Shown here piece by piece: positions 60,878 through 64,000 of a DNA stretch of 64,000 nucleotides. The stretch comes from JAZDLX01 sp964538455. Its GTDB lineage: Bacteria > Electryoneota > Electryoneia > Electryoneales > Electryoneaceae. The position numbers were made by a program, and so were the translations under genes. Each line of letters begins with the position of its first letter. The first letter of the stretch is position 1. The notes below the pieces were generated by a model. The model was given only the letters and a program-made list of their open reading frames with translations, was not told where the DNA came from and made no database searches. The DNA lies in contig CAZIDZ010000003.1 of NCBI GenBank assembly GCA_964538455.1, positions 152,171 through 216,170 of the forward strand, read 5' to 3'.

Positions 60878-62403
60878 CGCATCGCCCTTCTGCGGCCGTC
60901 CGCCTTCCAGACAAAAGAATTGGAATCCTGCTGCACCCTGTGCGCCTCCGCCTCATGGCGGCCTTTTCCACTCTCGTGATGCCGCCGCCACGCCGCCGCC
61001 ACCGCCGCGATCCGCTGCCAATCCTTCTCGTGAGCCTGCAGCTTTCCAACGTCGAATTCACGCTCGACGAAAGAGGTGTCGAAATCCCCCCGCTGGTAGG
61101 ACTCGTTGTTCATCACCAGCAGCCCGAAGGGGATCGTCGTCCGCACCCCCGTGATCCGGTACTCCTGCAGCGCCCGCCGCATTCGGGAGATCGCTTCCGC
61201 GCGGTTGTTCCCCCAGGCGATCAGTTTGCTGATCATCGGATCGTAATGAATTGTGATCTCGTCGCCCTCGCGGATCCCGCTGTCCTCGCGAATGCCGAAA
61301 CCGTCCGGCGGCCGCAGGTAGCGGACGGTGCCCGTGTGCGGGAGAAAACCGTTCAGCGTGTCCTCGCTGTAGATACGGACTTCGATCGCGTGCCCGCGCA
61401 ACGGCACCTGGTCCTGCGTCAGCGGAAGCGTCTCACCCTGGGCCATTCTAATTTGGAGCTGCACGAGGTCCAATCCCGTCACCATCTCCGTCACCGGGTG
61501 CTCGACCTGGAGACGGGTGTTCATCTCGAGGAAATAGTAATTCCGCTCCTCATCGACGAGGAATTCCACCGTCCCGGCGTTCACATACCCGGCCGCACGG
61601 GCCGCCTCGACCGCGGAGCGTCCCATCTGCTCCCGAAGGTCGGGCGTCATCATCGGACTCGGGGACTCCTCGATCACCTTCTGATGCCTCCGCTGGATCG
61701 AACACTCGCGCTCCCCGAGATGGATTGTGTTCCCCTTCGAGTCCGCGAAAATCTGGAATTCGATGTGGCGCGGACGCTCGAGGTATTTCTCCAGGTAAAT
61801 CAGCGGACTGCCGAACGCGCTCAACGATTCGCGCCGTGCGGCCTCCAGCGCCGCGGGAAGCTCACCCTTGTCCCGGATCACGCGCATCCCTTTGCCGCCG
61901 CCGCCCAGCGCCGCCTTGAGCAGCACCGGATAGCCCGCCTGCTGCGCAAAAGCGTCCGCCTCTTCGGGGCTTTCCACGCCGCCTGACGTTCCCGGCACGA
62001 CCGGTACGCCGGCTTTTCTCATGATCGCCCGTGCTTCCGTCTTGCTGCCCATCGCACGGATCGCCGCAGGAGGGGGACCGATCCAGACCAGCCCCGCAGC
62101 CTGCACTGCCTGCGCAAAATCCGCGTTCTCGGAGAGAAATCCGTAGCCGGGGTGAATCGCCTGGGCTCCCGTCCGCCACGCGGCAGCGAGCAGATTTTCG
62201 AATTTCAGGTAGCTCTCGGTCGCCGCTGCGGGACCGATCAAGGTGGCTTCGTCGGCGAGTTGCACATGCATCGCGTTGCGGTCCGCGTCCGAGTAGACTG
62301 CCACGCTGCGAATCCCCATTTCTCGGCAGGCGCGGACGATACGGACCGCGATTTCGCCACGGTTGGCAATCAGGATTTTCTCAAGCGAGCGCTTCTTCGT
62401 CAT
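60874..62403 (-). CDS. Biotin carboxylase subunit of an acyl-CoA carboxylase
   Basis: 509 residues from the ATG at 62403 (AGAGG just upstream); longer frames add a low-quality N-terminus. Biotin carboxylase: KILIANRGEIAVRIVRACRE, AIHPGYGFLSENADFAQAV, ATP-grasp region LLKAALGGGGKGMRVIRDK, HIEFQIFADSKGNTIHLGE, ECSIQRRHQKVIEESPSP, FLEMNTRLQVEHPVTEMVTG and a C-terminal cap. The extra C-terminal ~50 residues beyond AccC suggest the longer form used by propionyl/methylcrotonyl carboxylases. It uses ATP and bicarbonate to carboxylate biotin on the BCCP encoded next. Confidence 0.95.
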   Translation of the reverse strand: MTKKRSLEKILIANRGEIAVRIVRACREMGIRSVAVYSDADRNAMHVQLADEATLIGPAAATESYLKFENLLAAAWRTGAQAIHPGYGFLSENADFAQAVQAAGLVWIGPPPAAIRAMGSKTEARAIMRKAGVPVVPGTSGGVESPEEADAFAQQAGYPVLLKAALGGGGKGMRVIRDKGELPAALEAARRESLSAFGSPLIYLEKYLERPRHIEFQIFADSKGNTIHLGERECSIQRRHQKVIEESPSPMMTPDLREQMGRSAVEAARAAGYVNAGTVEFLVDEERNYYFLEMNTRLQVEHPVTEMVTGLDLVQLQIRMAQGETLPLTQDQVPLRGHAIEVRIYSEDTLNGFLPHTGTVRYLRPPDGFGIREDSGIREGDEITIHYDPMISKLIAWGNNRAEAISRMRRALQEYRITGVRTTIPFGLLVMNNESYQRGDFDTSFVEREFDVGKLQAHEKDWQRIAAVAAAWRRHHESGKGRHEAEAHRVQQDSNSFVWKADGRRRAMR

Positions 62404-62513
62404 CACTCCTCTCGCGGGCTGCATGTACGTTTTAGTGCTCAGTGGGTGCAAACGATGCCCTGAACAGACCGAAGAATGTACCGGAGTCACAGGTGGGAGT
62501 CAACGCCAACAAA

Positions 62514-62546
62514 CATGCCGGCCAAGGCAAACCCTTGACCGGCATG
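62514..62546 (-). terminator. Terminator after the response regulator gene
   Basis: 14-bp stem CATGCCGG(T/C)CAAGG with one mismatch, 5-base loop, then TTTGTT on the minus strand. It begins about 25 bases past the stop. Confidence 0.8.
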
Positions 62547-62571
62547 AAATAATGAGCCAACGAATGAAGCG

Positions 62572-63186
62572 TCATTCGGTGGTGGATTTGACCTTTTTCG
62601 GCTTCTTCAACAGCTCGTCGATGATCTTCGACAGCTCGTCAAAATCGGGCGGCTTGTTGATATAATGGTCCACGTCCAGGTCTTTCATCGCTTCCTGGAC
62701 GACCTCGTCGATGTACCCGGAAAGGACCACGATCCGCGTGCCCGTCAACTGCGACTCCTTCCTCAGGATCGAAGCGATTCGAATACCGTCGGTGCCGGGC
62801 AGGTGAAGGTCCAGGATCACCACATCCGGCCGATACTTCATCAACAGCATCCCCGCGTGAGCCACATCGTCCGCTCCGACCACACGGCGGCCCGGCGCTT
62901 CGAGATTCGGTATCAACGCGTGCAACAGATCGGGGTCGTCGTCGATCACAAGCACCGTCGGGGGGGAGGCCTGGCTCTCCCATTCAGGCGGCACTTCAAA
63001 GCCATGCGCCTGGCAGAATCGCACCAGCTCGTCGATGTTTACACGGTAATGGCCGCCTGGAGTGGTGCTGGCATTGAGACGGTCGGCCTTAATCCAGTTT
63101 GCTACTGTTTCAGGCGTGACATGACAGTGCCGAGCGATTTGACCGGTGGTAAACCGTCTCGGAGGTTTGACCTGTTTACTTGCCAT
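62572..63186 (-). CDS. Response regulator with N-terminal MerR/excisionase-type HTH domain
   Basis: 204 residues from the ATG at 63186 (AAAGGG upstream). Residues ~12-62 are an excisionase/MerR-like HTH (RFTTGQIARHCHVTPETVAN, WIKADRLNASTTPGGHYRVN). After a short linker a receiver domain follows (77-200): acidic IDDDPDLL, phosphorylation at Asp126 in VILDLHLPGTDG, VVLSGY and the Lys in YINKPPDFDEL. DNA-binding first and receiver last is the reverse of the usual order. There is no cognate kinase beside it. It stands alone with its own terminator. Confidence 0.9.
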   Translation of the reverse strand: MASKQVKPPRRFTTGQIARHCHVTPETVANWIKADRLNASTTPGGHYRVNIDELVRFCQAHGFEVPPEWESQASPPTVLVIDDDPDLLHALIPNLEAPGRRVVGADDVAHAGMLLMKYRPDVVILDLHLPGTDGIRIASILRKESQLTGTRIVVLSGYIDEVVQEAMKDLDVDHYINKPPDFDELSKIIDELLKKPKKVKSTTE

Positions 63187-63393
63187 GCAAAAGCCCTTTC
63201 GTTCCACTGACGTTGCTGCCCGTGCCCGGCGCCCGTGCCTCGCCCTCCGGCTCACACGCGAATCATAAAGTGAAAAGATAAAAACTATCACTCCGCAAGG
63301 GAAACTCCGCATAATATGGGCAATTCAGAGCCTAAATACTTCCATTTCGCTCTCTTTACTCCTGCGCCGCAGGTTTCGCAAACGCGGAGAGAT

Positions 63394-63822
63394 TCATCGC
63401 TTGGCATACGGTGGCTGAGGGTTGTTCGCCGGAAACCGCGTCCCGTCTCCCGGTGCTTCGATCGGAACGTTGCGCGGAAGACCGCCAACCTGCTCCCAGG
63501 CGGCGTCGAAGTCCGCGGCTTGGGTGAAGTCAGCCCCCGTGGCAAAGGGGGCGGCTAGCGACGGGTCCGGGGGAAGGATCAGCAGGCGTTTGCGAAAGGA
63601 GACCCGAGCCAGCCGGATTGTCAGCAGTTCCTGCTCGCGGACCGCGGCGGGAACCGCGCGCTCGAATCCGGCGAGGTCGACGACCAGCGACCAGGTCTCG
63701 TCCAGCCGGGCGATCTGGTTCGTCAGATCGATCCTCATCATCCGCGCTTCGGTGCCGTCCTGCATCCCGTGAAGGATCAGGACGAGTGTTTTCAATTCAC
63801 GGCTCGATTCCGTGCGGTACAT
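63394..63822 (-). CDS. Uncharacterised protein, possibly STAS/SpoIIAA-like
   Basis: 142 residues, not firmly recognised. The core alternates strands and helices (LKTLVLILHGMQDGTEARMM, TWSLVVDLAGFERAVPA, LARVSFRKRLLILPPDPS), reminiscent of STAS-like or SpoIIAA-like proteins, where a Ser is phosphorylated; no such conserved Ser stands out. The C-terminal ~30 residues are Pro-rich. Codon use is like that of the neighbours. It is the last gene before a ~180-base non-coding end of the window, in which I see no gene or clear site. Confidence 0.6.
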   Translation of the reverse strand: MYRTESSRELKTLVLILHGMQDGTEARMMRIDLTNQIARLDETWSLVVDLAGFERAVPAAVREQELLTIRLARVSFRKRLLILPPDPSLAAPFATGADFTQAADFDAAWEQVGGLPRNVPIEAPGDGTRFPANNPQPPYAKR

Positions 63823-64000
63823 GCCGCCTCCAGAGTAAACGACTCTAACCTAGAGGCTGTCTGCGGCATGAGGCAACACGGCGGCTCTTAAACTTGGATC
63901 GCTCTCGTTCCGGGAGGTGCGGAAGTGTCGCCCGCCAACCGTTCGCCTCCCCGTTCAAGTGCTCCGGCTGCTTGTCTTGTCGTTGCGTCAGCTCGCCAGC

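Overview
The window is GC-rich (mostly near 60 percent) bacterial chromosome with dense, often 4-bp-overlapping genes. It carries a flagellin region, a Wzx/Wzy-type polysaccharide cluster and many housekeeping genes. Nothing names a species. The pheS-pheT-zapA-rny order, the DUF4390/histidine-kinase pair, the TPR lipoproteins and the MEMO and DUF255 proteins suggest a Gram-negative-type bacterium, possibly an uncultured FCB or delta-like lineage. That placement is inference.

Region 1 (1-16.3 kb) is the most distinctive. Six glycosyltransferase-type genes and one small unknown gene lie head to tail, nearly all joined by ATGA/GTGA overlaps. They mix GT2+TPR, GT9 (heptosyltransferase fold), CgeB-like and Maf-N-like modules, two of them as fusions. 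Two small unknown proteins follow, then fliC behind a clear sigma-28 promoter, fliD, fliS and a FlgM-like protein whose C-terminal motif is duplicated. The simplest reading is an operon that glycosylates flagellin next to the filament genes it serves, closed by a sigma-28 regulator.

Region 2 (16.3-30.5 kb): dnaJ on the plus strand. On the minus strand, in transcription order, come Wzz, an AT-rich Wzy/O-antigen-ligase-like gene, a GT2, a polyprenyl glycosylphosphotransferase, serS, trkA and trkH. A Wzx-like flippase diverges from wzz and converges on an NhaC-type antiporter. Together these make a surface-polysaccharide cluster, with a probably acquired polymerase.

Region 3 (30.6-41.2 kb): a glycoside-hydrolase-2-like membrane protein that has lost both catalytic glutamates, guaB, rpsT (opposite strand), a class-III-like sirtuin, a TPR lipoprotein ending in a TonB-like domain, pyrK, pyrD, rlpA and cdsA. 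From the sirtuin to cdsA every junction overlaps.

Region 4 (41.2-47.7 kb, minus): an NtrY-like histidine kinase with a DUF4390 protein, a DUF255/YyaL-like protein without the usual cysteine motif, a PqqD-MEMO fusion and argF.

Region 5 (48-54.8 kb): pheS, pheT, a ZapB-like coiled coil, zapA, a structured RNA of about 185 nt (6S candidate by position and size) and rny. An 830-bp gene-free stretch follows, packed with tandem repeats, REP-type palindromes and two related GGGACAG inverted repeats.

Region 6 (54.8-64 kb): hutH, a YtcJ-like amidohydrolase, a small winged-helix protein, ATP-type pckA, biotin carboxyl carrier and biotin carboxylase genes with no carboxyltransferase, a response regulator with its HTH domain at the N-terminus, and a small unknown protein. 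No tRNA, rRNA, CRISPR array or intact insertion sequence was found.
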